From Ardenticatenaceae bacterium (lineage in GTDB: Bacteria > Chloroflexota > Anaerolineae > Promineifilales > Promineifilaceae): a DNA stretch of 50,363 nt. Within the stretch, counting starts at the first letter, position 1. Every line of letters begins with the position of its first letter. The stretch lies in NCBI GenBank assembly GCA_020634215.1, contig JACKCD010000044.1, forward strand, positions 1 to 50,363, read 5' to 3'. Positions 1-7,370 of the stretch are shown here, one piece after another. A program made the translations under genes and the position numbers. The notes beneath the pieces are model-generated. The model was not told the origin of the DNA, did no database searches, and worked only from the letters and a program-made list of their open reading frames with translations.

Positions 1-471
1 GACGTGGGGCTGGGGCTGCTGACCGTAGGCTACCTGCTGGATCGCCGCCTGCTGCGTCCCCATTTGCCAGACAAAACGCGCTGCAGCCCCACCTACAACG
101 ATCTCTATTTCAACAACCCCTGGTGGATTGCCATTCACAACAGCCTCCACGCGCCGTTGCCGCTGCTGGGGCTGCTGCTGTTGGGGTTTTTGGGGCGGCG
201 GCAAGGGTGGGGGCGGCGGCTTTTTGCATTTGCTGTTGGCTGTCTCGGCCACGCGGCGGTTGATATTGTGACCCACGTGGACGATGGGCCGGTGCTGCTA
301 TTTCCGTTTGAGTGGCATACCCGGTTTGCGGGGCCGGTGAGCTATTGGGATGTGCGGTATAACGGCCGTTTATTCAGCCTGATCGAACATTTGTTGGATG
401 TAGGTTTAGTCGCGTATTGGCTGGTTGTTTATTGGCGAAAGGGGAATAGATGCGCGGGTAACGCGGATTAG
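1..471 (+). CDS. DUF457/YdjM-like membrane protein, 5' end outside window
   Basis: The reading frame is open from the first base, so the true start is probably upstream; GTG at 4 is the first candidate inside the window. The visible part has hydrophobic segments around residues 48-64 and 72-88 and at the C-terminus (about 132-146). His/Asp-rich motifs lie between them: IHNSLHAP (about residues 44-51) and GHAAVDIVTHVDDG (about 82-95). This spacing of H, D and H next to membrane helices is typical of the YdjM/DUF457 putative membrane-bound metal-dependent hydrolases. The substrate is unknown. One AACGGCCGTT site (361) is read as Asn-Gly-Arg. Confidence 0.6.
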   Translation, partial: DVGLGLLTVGYLLDRRLLRPHLPDKTRCSPTYNDLYFNNPWWIAIHNSLHAPLPLLGLLLLGFLGRRQGWGRRLFAFAVGCLGHAAVDIVTHVDDGPVLLFPFEWHTRFAGPVSYWDVRYNGRLFSLIEHLLDVGLVAYWLVVYWRKGNRCAGNAD

Positions 472-564
472 GGTGGATTCTCGCGGATTTTTTCTTATAT
501 CCGCGAAAATCCGTTGCGATCCGCGTCATCCGCGCACCCATTTTGATATTTATGGCAGGGTTTT
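472..564. repeat. Spacer with TCCGCG-type dyad repeat
   Basis: The spacer between the DUF457-like gene and the phosphatidyltransferase gene is built from alternating GGATT..TCGCGGAT and ATCCGCG units that can fold on themselves (about 465-540). A related TCCGCGTTCGTCCGTGTTCG string occurs at 27376-27405. No promoter or ORF is convincing here. Confidence 0.6.
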
Positions 565-1203
565 ATGTTTGATGAGCAACTGCGGGGGGTAAAAGATGGG
601 GTGTTTGACCCGCTGGCACAACTTTTGCAAAGCGTTTCCCCGTGGCTCTTCTCGGCGGCGGGGCTGTTGGTGGGGTTGCTGGCGGCGGTGGTGCTGTGGC
701 AGCAGCAATATGCGCTGGGGTTTGGGCTGTGGTTTCTCAACCGGGTGTTTGATGGGCTGGATGGGGCGGTGGCGCGGCAGTGTGGCAAGCAAAGTGATTT
801 TGGTGGCTACCTCGACATCATCGTTGATTTTATCGTCTATGCGGCAATTCCAGTGGGGCTGGCGGTGGGGCGGGGGGAAACGGCCGTTTATCTCGCCCTC
901 ATCTTTCTCCTCAGCAGCTTCTACGTCAACGGAGCCTCGTGGATGTACTTGGCCGCCATTCTGGAAAAGCGCAAATTAGCCCACAGCAACCGCCTAACCA
1001 CCATCACCATGCCTACCGGACTGATTGGCGGCGTGGAAACGATCATTTTTTACACCGCCTTCATGTTCTTCCCCTCCTATCTCGTCTGGCTGTTCAGCGC
1101 AATGGGGCTGCTGGTGCTGCTCACCATTGGGCAGCGGCTGGTTTGGGCGTGGGGGCATTTGGGGACGACGGATGACGGACGACTGACGACCAATAACCAA
1201 TAA
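565..1203 (+). CDS. CDP-alcohol phosphatidyltransferase family protein
   Basis: Integral membrane enzyme that transfers a phosphatidyl (or related phospho-alcohol) group from a CDP-alcohol to an acceptor alcohol in phospholipid synthesis. The complete family signature D-G-x2-A-R-x8-G-x3-D-x3-D is visible as D66-G67-A-V-A70-R71 ... G80 ... D84 ... D88, with the additional upstream Asp at 63. Hydrophobic segments surround it (about 28-45, 88-103, 108-128 and 155-190), as expected for the six-helix fold. The 212-residue length is normal. Which alcohol is used cannot be told. It stands alone between repeat-filled spacers. The C-terminal residues (DDGRLTTNNQ) are encoded by the beginning of a dispersed intergenic repeat, so the stop may have been captured by repeat insertion. 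Confidence 0.85.
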   Translation: MFDEQLRGVKDGVFDPLAQLLQSVSPWLFSAAGLLVGLLAAVVLWQQQYALGFGLWFLNRVFDGLDGAVARQCGKQSDFGGYLDIIVDFIVYAAIPVGLAVGRGETAVYLALIFLLSSFYVNGASWMYLAAILEKRKLAHSNRLTTITMPTGLIGGVETIIFYTAFMFFPSYLVWLFSAMGLLVLLTIGQRLVWAWGHLGTTDDGRLTTNNQ

Positions 1204-1262
1204 CTGATAACCGATAACCGATTACCGATTACCGATAACTGATTACCAATGACCAATTACCG
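1196..1262. repeat. Tandem-like ACCGATTA/ATAACTG repeat (family B)
   Basis: A string of seven- to eight-base units of the type AACCGAT, TACCGAT, TAACTGAT and TACCAAT runs through the spacer and into the start of the redoxin gene. The same type, in reverse complement, recurs at 9283-9365 and 41951-42030. Confidence 0.75.
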
Positions 1263-1791
1263 AACCAACCAACCCGCTCCCGACGCGCTGCTAACCATGC
1301 TCAACGGCCGTTCCGTGCCACTTTCCTCTTTTTGGCAAAACGGCCGTTTTCTCCACCTCATCTTCCTGCGCCACCTCGCCTGACTGCCCTGCCGCGATCA
1401 TGTGGCCCAGGTTGTGGCCCATTACGAGCAGATTCAGGCGGCTAACGCCAACGTTGTCACTGTTTCCTTTGGCCCAGCACAATGGGCACCCATTTGGCTG
1501 CAAGAAACCCAATCCCCCTTTCCCCTGCTGCTCGATGTAGAGCGTGTGGCTTACCGCGCCTATGGGCTGGATGCCTCAGCCCGCCGCGCCTGGAGCGGGC
1601 AAAATTTGCTTTACTACGCTCGCGCCAAGCTGCAAGGGCGGGAAACATTTGGCAACCGGGGGGACACCAACCAGCTTGGCGGTGATTTTGTCATTGACCC
1701 CAACGGGATCATCCGGCTGGCGCACCCCAGCTATGAACCAACAGATAGAACGGCCGTTTCCACTGTCCTCTCGCTGCTGCCAGGCGGCTAA
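1249..1791 (+). CDS. SelL-related peroxiredoxin-like protein, candidate selenoprotein (in-frame TGA at 1381 = Sec45)
   Basis: Reading from ATG 1249 gives MTNYRTNQPAPDALLTMLNG, a redoxin N-terminus, then FLRHLA, an in-frame TGA (1381-1383), then LPCRDHVAQVVAHYEQI and an uninterrupted thioredoxin-fold C-terminal half ending at 1791 (180 residues counting the TGA). In the AhpC-TSA_2 / SelL-related family the segment F-x-R-H-x-x-C-x-x-C-R carries the redox-active pair; here the TGA sits exactly at the first Cys, giving UxxC. The second half keeps GGDFVIDPNG, the usual beta-strand before the cis-Pro region. Known family role: thiol-disulfide or peroxide reduction in the cytoplasm. A selenocysteine reading is the simplest explanation; a point mutation of TGC/TGT to TGA, or an alternative start at GTG 1402, are alternatives. 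AACGGCCGTT is read as NGR at 1303 and 1339 and TAV at 1749. Confidence 0.7.
1388..1411 (+). promoter_or_regulatory. Candidate bacterial SECIS hairpin just after the TGA
   Basis: Four bases downstream of the TGA codon the mRNA can form a lower stem 1388-1391 with 1408-1411 (CCUG/CAGG), a two-base bulge (1406-1407), and an upper stem 1392-1395 with 1402-1405 (CCGC/GUGG with one G-U), closing a six-base loop 1396-1401 that begins with G. Bacterial SECIS elements are described as short stem-loops shortly after UGA with a G early in the loop. The loop here starts 15 bases from the U of UGA, at the short end of the usual range. Confidence 0.5.
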
Positions 1792-1944
1792 CGGATTGCG
1801 TAGCCAGACATGATGCAATGGGTCAAATCCGGGTCTTTCGGATCTGGCGGGGTTGCCAAATGTGATGCGTGGTGGCGCATAAACAAGCTGGTGTTGGCAA
1901 CTGCGGCAGCCAGTTGCTGCTGATAATGGCCTTAGCTTTGGTTA
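1792..1944. other. Spacer without recognised gene
   Basis: Together with the promoter region after it, about 330 bases separate the redoxin gene from the lipoprotein gene. I see no convincing ORF. A 61-codon frame from 1869 overlaps the predicted promoter and has no ribosome binding site, so I do not call it a gene. Confidence 0.5.
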
Positions 1945-1972
1945 ATGACACGGTAAGTAGATTTGTTATAAT
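1945..1972 (+). promoter_or_regulatory. Sigma70-type promoter for the lipoprotein gene
   Basis: ATGACA (1945-1950, five of six bases of the -35 consensus), a 16-bp spacer and a perfect TATAAT (1967-1972). Transcription would begin near 1980, about 140 bases upstream of the lipoprotein ATG at 2123, leaving a long leader. Confidence 0.55.
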
Positions 1973-2122
1973 GCAGATGTTGCTTCGCTTGGAGCAACTT
2001 AGTCCACGGCTTTTTCAATTTGACCGGGATCGTTTTTTCTTGAAGAAGCCTTAGCTTTCCCCCATTGGTTACAATGGAGCCGAGCGGTTCCTAGATGGTC
2101 TGTTTCATGTAAGGAGTATTAG

Positions 2123-2941
2123 ATGTTTCGTCAGAAGCTTTTATTGTGGATGATGATTGGCGTGTTGTTGTTAGCGGGGTGTGGTGGGGATGAGCCGGAA
2201 GCGGTGGAGCCAGAAACGGCCGTTTCGCAGCCCACTGCCCAAACTGAGCAGGCGGTAGAAGAAGAAACGGGGGTTGAGCCAACGGCCGTTCCTGTGGCTG
2301 TTGAGCTAACGGCCGTTTCCCCGACAGCCACCCCCTTGCCCACCGAACCACCTCCAACCGCCACCGCAGAACCCGCCCCGGATGTGCCCACCGGTGAACC
2401 GCAGCAGGTATTGCTCGATGCCATGCGGCTAAGCCTTAACAGCGGCCCCTACCGCACCACTGTCACCCTCACCAGTGACGACGAAGGCGTGACGACGCTG
2501 GTGGGCGAAGTTGTTCCCCCCGACCAAATGCATGTGACCACTACTACCAGCGGTGTCACCACCGAGATGATCATCCTGGCTGACCAAATGTGGATGAAGC
2601 CACCTGACTCAGCCTGGATGCAGTTTCCCGGCGGTATGTCAATTAGCCAAATCACTCAGCAATTTATGCTTGACCCCGAAGCGGCCGGCATGACCTTTGA
2701 TGATGTCGTCTTTGCTGGTATTGACACACTTAACGGCGAACCCACCTGGATGTACGATTATCGTTCGACCTTTGATGCTGGCACAGGTTCTATTGAAAGC
2801 CAGGGGCGGCTGTGGATTAGTATTGCCACCGGCCGGCCGTTACAGCAAACCAGCAAAAGCGAAAGCGATGGCGTTGTTACCACCATTCTCCAGGTCATTG
2901 AGTACGACCCCGCCATCGCTGTGGAGGCACCAGAGCAGTAG
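2123..2941 (+). CDS. Secreted lipoprotein, LppX/LolA-like fold candidate
   Basis: The N-terminus MFRQKLLLWMMIGVLLLAGC is a classic lipoprotein signal peptide with lipobox LAGC and acylated Cys20. A Pro/Thr/Glu/Val-rich low-complexity linker follows (about 21-90), then a compact domain of about 180 residues that alternates short beta strands such as RTTVTLTSDDEGVTTLVGEV and DQMWMKPPDSAWMQF. A whole domain of amphipathic antiparallel strands after a lipobox suggests the LppX/LprG/LolA lipoprotein fold, known to bind lipids; this assignment is inference. AAGGAG at 2111-2116 lies at good spacing from the ATG. Three palindromes (2215, 2281, 2308) encode the TAV repeats of the linker. It is followed after two bases by the next gene, suggesting a two-gene operon. 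Confidence 0.7.
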   Translation: MFRQKLLLWMMIGVLLLAGCGGDEPEAVEPETAVSQPTAQTEQAVEEETGVEPTAVPVAVELTAVSPTATPLPTEPPPTATAEPAPDVPTGEPQQVLLDAMRLSLNSGPYRTTVTLTSDDEGVTTLVGEVVPPDQMHVTTTTSGVTTEMIILADQMWMKPPDSAWMQFPGGMSISQITQQFMLDPEAAGMTFDDVVFAGIDTLNGEPTWMYDYRSTFDAGTGSIESQGRLWISIATGRPLQQTSKSESDGVVTTILQVIEYDPAIAVEAPEQ

Positions 2942-2943
2942 CC

Positions 2944-4041
2944 ATGAATTTTGGTTCTTCGGTCGAAGACTTTGGTTTTCTACTTGTTTTTAGCCTGGCA
3001 ATGCTGTTTGTGCTGCCGTTGCTGCTGGGCATTAGTGGCCTGATCCTGCGGCTGCTGGGGTTAAAATCGGGCGGTTGGCAACTGCTGCTGATGATCCTCT
3101 TTTTTGGCGGTCTTATCATCGGCGGCTCGGTTTATCTCGATGCTGCTGGGCAGCCTATCACGGGTGTGGTGTATGAAAAAAAGGAGCAAATTGAGCTGCG
3201 GATTCAGGGAGACTGGCAGTACCAGTTTGATGCCATAGCTCGCTATCGGCTGGATGGTCAGCCACCGTCCACTGATCTCGTGGCGCAAATGGATGACTCA
3301 AGTGTAGGGCTGCGGCTAAAAGAGGCGCAGTTTGACGAACTGACCACTAATATGCCGGTGGCGTTGAAGGTGCTGCCGCTGTGGCGCAGTCTGACGCTGG
3401 TGCGGCTGGCAAACAGCAGCACGCGGGAGTGGCTGCCTTGGGGCTGGATGGCTGGGGCAGTCGTACTGGTGGGTGCAGGTTGGTTGGCCTATAAGCTGGC
3501 GCAAACGGGAACGGCCGCTTTAATCATCATCAGCGGCATGGTCATCACTGGGCTGTTTACCTATCCAGCCGTGTCGGTTTACCGTACCTGGCAGGCGCGT
3601 GATAGTTTGGCGACGCGGCCGCTGCGGGCGCAAGGAACGGTGCTGGAAAAAACGCTCATCACCCGCATTGACCCCTTTCCCTGCGACACCGATTGTTCCA
3701 ATGAGTGGGATACGGAGTTTGACGTACCGCAGCAATATGAGATCATCAAGATTAGCTATGTGCCGGAAGGAAAAGTGGAGGCAGTAACGGCCGTTGCTTC
3801 CGCCGATCTTGGCTCGGTGCAGTTGGAAAAGGGCGGCAGCGTGCAAATTGCCTATGCCCCGGATGCTCCCCGTGCCGTGCGGATTGTGGGTGCCAGCGTT
3901 AGCCATATTTGGCGCAACGCCATCGGGTTTGTCCGTGAAATGGGGCTGACGCTTATTATTCTGGCCGCCTTTTTTGCCGCTTGGGCGCTGCTGGGGCGGT
4001 TGTTCCGCTGGGCCATCAGACGCAGGGTGGGAACTGTGTGA
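2944..4041 (+). CDS. Membrane protein with DUF3592-like extracytoplasmic domain
   Basis: Not recognised at family level. Predicted membrane segments lie at about residues 11-38, 47-62, 161-180, 184-202 and 330-352. Between them are two beta-rich, probably extracytoplasmic blocks (about 65-150 and 215-315). The second block contains CDTDCSNEWD, which could form a disulfide, and YEIIKISYVPEGKVEAVTAV, reminiscent of DUF3592 domains in which a value-conversion beta domain is flanked by helices. The ATG lies two bases after the lipoprotein stop, so the two are probably co-translated and may work together at the cell surface. One palindrome (3786) reads TAV. Confidence 0.6.
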   Translation: MNFGSSVEDFGFLLVFSLAMLFVLPLLLGISGLILRLLGLKSGGWQLLLMILFFGGLIIGGSVYLDAAGQPITGVVYEKKEQIELRIQGDWQYQFDAIARYRLDGQPPSTDLVAQMDDSSVGLRLKEAQFDELTTNMPVALKVLPLWRSLTLVRLANSSTREWLPWGWMAGAVVLVGAGWLAYKLAQTGTAALIIISGMVITGLFTYPAVSVYRTWQARDSLATRPLRAQGTVLEKTLITRIDPFPCDTDCSNEWDTEFDVPQQYEIIKISYVPEGKVEAVTAVASADLGSVQLEKGGSVQIAYAPDAPRAVRIVGASVSHIWRNAIGFVREMGLTLIILAAFFAAWALLGRLFRWAIRRRVGTV

Positions 4042-4067
4042 CAGGATTAGCATAATTTTAGGGGTAT

Positions 4068-4126
4068 GAAAACAGGACGCAGATTTTCCTGATCAGGTGC
4101 ATCAGGTCAATCAGCGTCCATTTTCG
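4068..4126. repeat. GGACGCAGATT..AATCAGCGTCC dyad repeat (family C)
   Basis: Starts AGGACGCAGATTTTCCTGAT and closes with ATCAGCGTCC, giving a hairpin with a GATCAGGTGCATCAGGTCAATC interior. Related copies are at 17838-17912, 35882-35930 and 43148-43212. It lies directly before the M20 peptidase start. Confidence 0.75.
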
Positions 4127-4135
4127 AGACAGGAT

Positions 4136-5287
4136 ATGATTGACCAGAGTTATTTGTTAAACGTTTTGGCGCGGATGGTGCAGATTGATTCGCGCAACCC
4201 TGATTTGACGGCGGGTGCGCCGGGCGAGGCCGAGATTGGGGCATATGTAGCGGAGCTGATGGCTGAGTTGGGGCTGGAGGTGGAAACGGAGACACTGGGG
4301 GAGAACCGGGTGAATGTGGTGGGGCTTTGGCGGGGGACGGGAAACGGCCGTTCTCTCATGCTCAACGGCCACCTCGACACCGTGGGAGTAGAAGGCATGG
4401 CCGAGCCGTATTCCGGTGCGGTGCGCGATGGGAAGCTTTACGGCCGGGGCAGCTATGATATGAAGGGCAGCCTAGCGGCGATGCTGGCAGCAACCAAGGC
4501 TTTACAAGATCAAGGGGTGCAATTGGCGGGGGATTTGCTGTTAACGGCCGTTGCCGATGAAGAATACGCTAGCATTGGCACCGAAGCCATTGCCCGCCGC
4601 TACACCGCCGATGCTGCCATCGTCACCGAACCCACCCACATGGAAATCGTCTGCGCCCATCGCGGCTTTGTTTGGTACGACGTAACCGTGGTGGGGCGGG
4701 CGGCGCATGGCAGTCTCTATGACGTGGGGATTGATGCCAACATGCGAATGGGGCGTTTTTTGGCTGAGTTGGAGAAGCTGGAGGTGGCGTTAAGGACGGA
4801 ACGGCCGTTGCATCCCCTCACCGGCTACCCCTCCCTCCACGCCGCCACCCTCCACGGCGGCAGTGGTCTTAGCACCTACGCCGACCGCTGCACCCTGCAA
4901 ATTGAGCGGCGGCTGAATCCTGGCGAAACGGAGGCACAGGCCACGGCTGAACTACAGGCGATCATTGACCAGCTTGCTGTCGCTGACCCCACCTTTCAAG
5001 CAACAGTCAAACCGCTGTTCAGCCGCACGCCGCTGGAAGCGCCGGCTGACGCGCCCATTGTGCAGTTGGTGGACAAGGTGGTGAGCCAGAAGTTAGGCCA
5101 ATCGGCCACCTACGCCGGAATGCGCGGTTGGACTGATGCCGCCATTTTGGCTGACGCGGGCATTGATGCGCTGCTGCTAGGCCCAATTGGCGAGGGCGCC
5201 CACGCTGCCGAGGAATGGGTAGATGTGCAGTCGCTGATGGACTTTGCCGCGATGCTGACAGAGATTGTAGCGGAATTTTGTGGATAG
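4136..5287 (+). CDS. M20 family metallopeptidase (ArgE/DapE/carboxypeptidase G2-like)
   Basis: Two-zinc amidohydrolase that removes an acyl group or terminal residue from amino acids or small peptides in the cytoplasm. Visible family motifs: NGHLDTV (H79 ligand, D81), GRGSYDMKGSLAA (bridging D108), and DEEYAS with catalytic E142 and ligand E143. The dimerisation/lid domain follows (about 175-285) and the catalytic domain resumes with MRGWTDAA. I chose ATG 4136, preceded by AGGAT, over GTG 4097 because the region before 4130 is a dispersed intergenic repeat. Length 383 is usual for ArgE/DapE relatives. The exact substrate cannot be assigned. Palindromes at 4343, 4543 and 4800 encode NGR, TAV and RPL; composition flips from G-rich to C-rich at each. 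Confidence 0.85.
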   Translation: MIDQSYLLNVLARMVQIDSRNPDLTAGAPGEAEIGAYVAELMAELGLEVETETLGENRVNVVGLWRGTGNGRSLMLNGHLDTVGVEGMAEPYSGAVRDGKLYGRGSYDMKGSLAAMLAATKALQDQGVQLAGDLLLTAVADEEYASIGTEAIARRYTADAAIVTEPTHMEIVCAHRGFVWYDVTVVGRAAHGSLYDVGIDANMRMGRFLAELEKLEVALRTERPLHPLTGYPSLHAATLHGGSGLSTYADRCTLQIERRLNPGETEAQATAELQAIIDQLAVADPTFQATVKPLFSRTPLEAPADAPIVQLVDKVVSQKLGQSATYAGMRGWTDAAILADAGIDALLLGPIGEGAHAAEEWVDVQSLMDFAAMLTEIVAEFCG

Positions 5288-5411
5288 GGTGGGAGAAAAC
5301 GGCCGTTTCTCCCTCAATCCAGGACACGGAACAACATAGACAATTTTTCCGTGTCCTTCCGTGTTCTTCCGTGTCCCGAAACAATTTCCTCAACTGTCAA
5401 CCAATTGATAC

Positions 5412-5440
5412 TTGACACCCACATCCTTTTTTTGTAATAT
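5412..5440 (+). promoter_or_regulatory. Promoter of the sdpR-sdpI operon
   Basis: Perfect -35 TTGACA (5412-5417), 17-bp spacer, -10 TAATAT (5435-5440). The predicted start near 5447 falls directly in front of the palindromic operator. Confidence 0.75.
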
Positions 5441-5451
5441 CTATTTAGCCT

Positions 5452-5469
5452 TTTAGCTAATTAGCTAAA
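5452..5469. promoter_or_regulatory. 18-bp perfect palindrome TTTAGCTAATTAGCTAAA, likely SdpR operator
   Basis: A perfect inverted repeat of nine-base arms overlaps the expected start of transcription. A third TTTAGC half-site lies just upstream (5444-5449). ArsR-type repressors bind such short AT-rich dyads, and SdpR homologues autorepress, so this is the natural autoregulatory operator. It ends 15 bases before the ATG of the regulator, beside the AAAGGAG ribosome binding site. Confidence 0.75.
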
Positions 5470-5484
5470 CGAAAAAGGAGCATC

Positions 5485-5775
5485 ATGCCAACAAAAGTGT
5501 ATAAAGCATTGGCAGACCCCACGCGGCGCAAAATTTTGCAACTGCTGCGAGAACGAGATATGACGGCCGGGGAACTGGCCGACCATTTTGACTCAGCCAA
5601 ACCCACGCTTTCGCGCCATTTTTCCGTCTTGCGCGAAGCTGACCTGATTCAGGGTGATAAAGATGGAAATTATGTCCGCTATCGACTCAACGTCTCGGTG
5701 CTGGAAGAGGCGCTGCTGGCGATGTTGGAAACGTTTAAGATTGATGTAGGTGAACGCGATGAAGAACTTGCGTAA
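5485..5775 (+). CDS. sdpR: ArsR/SdpR-family winged-helix repressor
   Basis: A 96-residue ArsR-fold repressor: VYKALADPTRRKILQLLRER (residues 5-24) is the family N-terminus, MTAGELADHF the first HTH helix, and KPTLSRHFSVLREADLI (residues 39-55) the recognition helix. The wing GDKDGNYVRYRLN follows. No metal-binding Cys pair is present, as in the autorepressor SdpR group rather than metal-sensing ArsR. AAAAAGGAG stands in front of the ATG. It overlaps the sdpI-like gene by 17 bases, the usual sdpRI arrangement, in which membrane SdpI is thought to sequester SdpR when the toxin is sensed. Promoter and palindromic operator lie immediately upstream. Confidence 0.85.
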   Translation: MPTKVYKALADPTRRKILQLLRERDMTAGELADHFDSAKPTLSRHFSVLREADLIQGDKDGNYVRYRLNVSVLEEALLAMLETFKIDVGERDEELA

Positions 5776-6433
5776 ATTATTGGGCTTAACGGCCGTTACT
5801 CTCCTCCTGATGCTGCTCATTTCCGCCTGGGCCTGGGGTCAAATCCCGGCCGATGCACAGGTTCCCGTCCATTGGAACGCTGCTGGGGAAGTGGATCGCT
5901 ACGGAGGCAAAGTCGAAGGGCTGCTGCTGTCGCCGATTATTACCGCTGGCCTCATGGTGTTGGTTGCCTTCATCACCCGTATCGAACCGCGCCGGGGCAA
6001 CTTTCTTCAGTCGGAAAAAGCGTTTACCATGTTTTGGTACGTGCTGCTGCTCTTCTTCCTCATGCTCCACGTCACCACCACCGGCATCGCCCTGGGCTAC
6101 AACATCCCGCTGCCGCTGGTGATAGGCGTTGGTATTGGCCTCATGTTCATCGTGCTGGGCAACTTCATGGGCAAAATCCGCAGCACCTACACCTTTGGCA
6201 TCCGCACGCCGTGGACGCTGGACAGCGACCTGTCGTGGAACAAAACCCACCGGCTGGGCGGCAAGCTGTTTATGGCAACGGGGGCGTTGGTGTTATTAAC
6301 GGCCGTTCTCGGCAGCAGCATCCTCATGTTCTGGGTACTCATGGGTGGCATTCTTATTACCGTCAGTGTTTCCATGGTCTACTCTTACATTGTCTGGAAA
6401 AACGACCCTGACGCACAGGCGCGTCGGGCATAG
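5759..6433 (+). CDS. sdpI: SdpI-family immunity/signalling membrane protein
   Basis: The first 75 residues match the DUF1648 arrangement: a membrane helix, then PVHWNAAGEVDRYGGK, then LSPIITAGLMVLV. The C-terminal half carries the SdpI signature FGIRTPWTLDSDLSWNKTHR and GGKLFMATGAL, followed by closing membrane helices. In Bacillus subtilis SdpI gives immunity to the killing factor SdpC and sequesters SdpR at the membrane. I chose ATG 5759, preceded by AGGTG, over GTG 5750. No SdpC-like toxin is visible in the window, so here the pair may respond to a foreign toxin or to envelope stress. Palindromes at 5788 and 6298 encode LTAV at helix starts. Confidence 0.85.
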   Translation: MKNLRKLLGLTAVTLLLMLLISAWAWGQIPADAQVPVHWNAAGEVDRYGGKVEGLLLSPIITAGLMVLVAFITRIEPRRGNFLQSEKAFTMFWYVLLLFFLMLHVTTTGIALGYNIPLPLVIGVGIGLMFIVLGNFMGKIRSTYTFGIRTPWTLDSDLSWNKTHRLGGKLFMATGALVLLTAVLGSSILMFWVLMGGILITVSVSMVYSYIVWKNDPDAQARRA

Positions 6434-6437
6434 CCAA

Positions 6438-6468
6438 GCGTGGTGGGTGGGCACACCACCCGCCACGC
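6438..6468. repeat. Hairpin GCGTGGTGGGTGG..CCACCCGCCACGC (family E)
   Basis: Thirteen-base arms (6438-6450 and 6456-6468, one G-U pair) enclose a five-base loop between sdpI and the CPBP gene. A near copy is at 25964-25993, again immediately upstream of a membrane-protein gene. Confidence 0.8.
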
Positions 6469-6476
6469 CTCAAATC

Positions 6477-7370
6477 ATGACAAAGCACAAACTTCTTCTC
6501 TACCTGGGCATCACCTTTGCCCTCTCCTGGGTCTATGGATTCGGGTATTTTGCCCTGGGCGGCAGCTTAACGGCCGTTTCCTTTCTTCCCGTCGTCTCCA
6601 TCTATATGTTCATCCCGGCGATAACGGCCGTTTTGCTACAAAAACTACTCTATAAAGCCCCTCTCAGCGACATTGGCCTGCGCTGGCGTTGGAACCGCTG
6701 GCTCCCCATTGCCGCCGTCGTTCCCTTCCTCTTCGTGCTGCTCACCATTGCCATTGGCGGACTGCTGCCGGGGGTGCGCTGGGCAACGGTGGATGAGATT
6801 GCGGGGGTGTTGTTAACGGCCGTTCCGCCCGAACAAGCCACGACCCTCCAATCTCTTGGCATCTTCCTCCCGCTCATCCTCCTCGGCGGCGGCTTTGTCT
6901 CCGCCATCATCGCTGCCTTCACCATCAACGGCCTCTTTGCCCTCGGTGAAGAGCTAGGTTGGCGCGGTTTTGTCTATAATGAACTCATTCATTTGGGCTT
7001 CTGGCGTGCCTCCCTTATCATCGGCATCATCTGGGGGCTGTGGCACCTCCCCATTATCGCCAATGGCTACAACTACCCGCAACATCCGACGGCCGGCATC
7101 TTCATGATGACCCTCTTCACCATCGGACTCACCCCACTCCACCTCTTCGTTCGTGAGAAAGCAGGCACCGTTCTCGCTCCCGCCATCATGCACGGCAGCG
7201 TCAACGCCCTCGGCGGGGTTGCCCTCCTCTACACCAATGGTGGCAACGACCTGCTCGTTGGCATCACTGGCGCAGCTGGGCTAATAGCCCTCGCCCTGCT
7301 CAACCTTGCCCTCTGGTTCTACCGCCAACGCCAGTCATCACCCCAACTCCAACCTGCAACTGCACAGTAG
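6477..7370 (+). CDS. CPBP-family intramembrane glutamic protease (type II CAAX prenyl endopeptidase-like)
   Basis: A polytopic membrane protein of 297 residues with the full Abi/CPBP motif set: GEELGWRGF (catalytic E158/E159 and R163), GLWHLPI (H190) and IMHGSVNALGG (H239, N243). Members process prenylated or other membrane substrates, and in bacteria are often bacteriocin-immunity factors. The position directly after sdpR-sdpI supports an immunity or envelope-stress role, although a 44-base hairpin spacer separates them. ATG 6477 was chosen because upstream codons fall inside that hairpin repeat. Palindromes at 6569, 6623 and 6815 encode TAV in the N-terminal region. Confidence 0.85.
   Translation: MTKHKLLLYLGITFALSWVYGFGYFALGGSLTAVSFLPVVSIYMFIPAITAVLLQKLLYKAPLSDIGLRWRWNRWLPIAAVVPFLFVLLTIAIGGLLPGVRWATVDEIAGVLLTAVPPEQATTLQSLGIFLPLILLGGGFVSAIIAAFTINGLFALGEELGWRGFVYNELIHLGFWRASLIIGIIWGLWHLPIIANGYNYPQHPTAGIFMMTLFTIGLTPLHLFVREKAGTVLAPAIMHGSVNALGGVALLYTNGGNDLLVGITGAAGLIALALLNLALWFYRQRQSSPQLQPATAQ

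Noticed and set aside
1869..2054. 61-codon ORF between the redoxin and lipoprotein genes
   Set aside because: No ribosome binding site, no family likeness, and it overlaps a good promoter (1945-1972).
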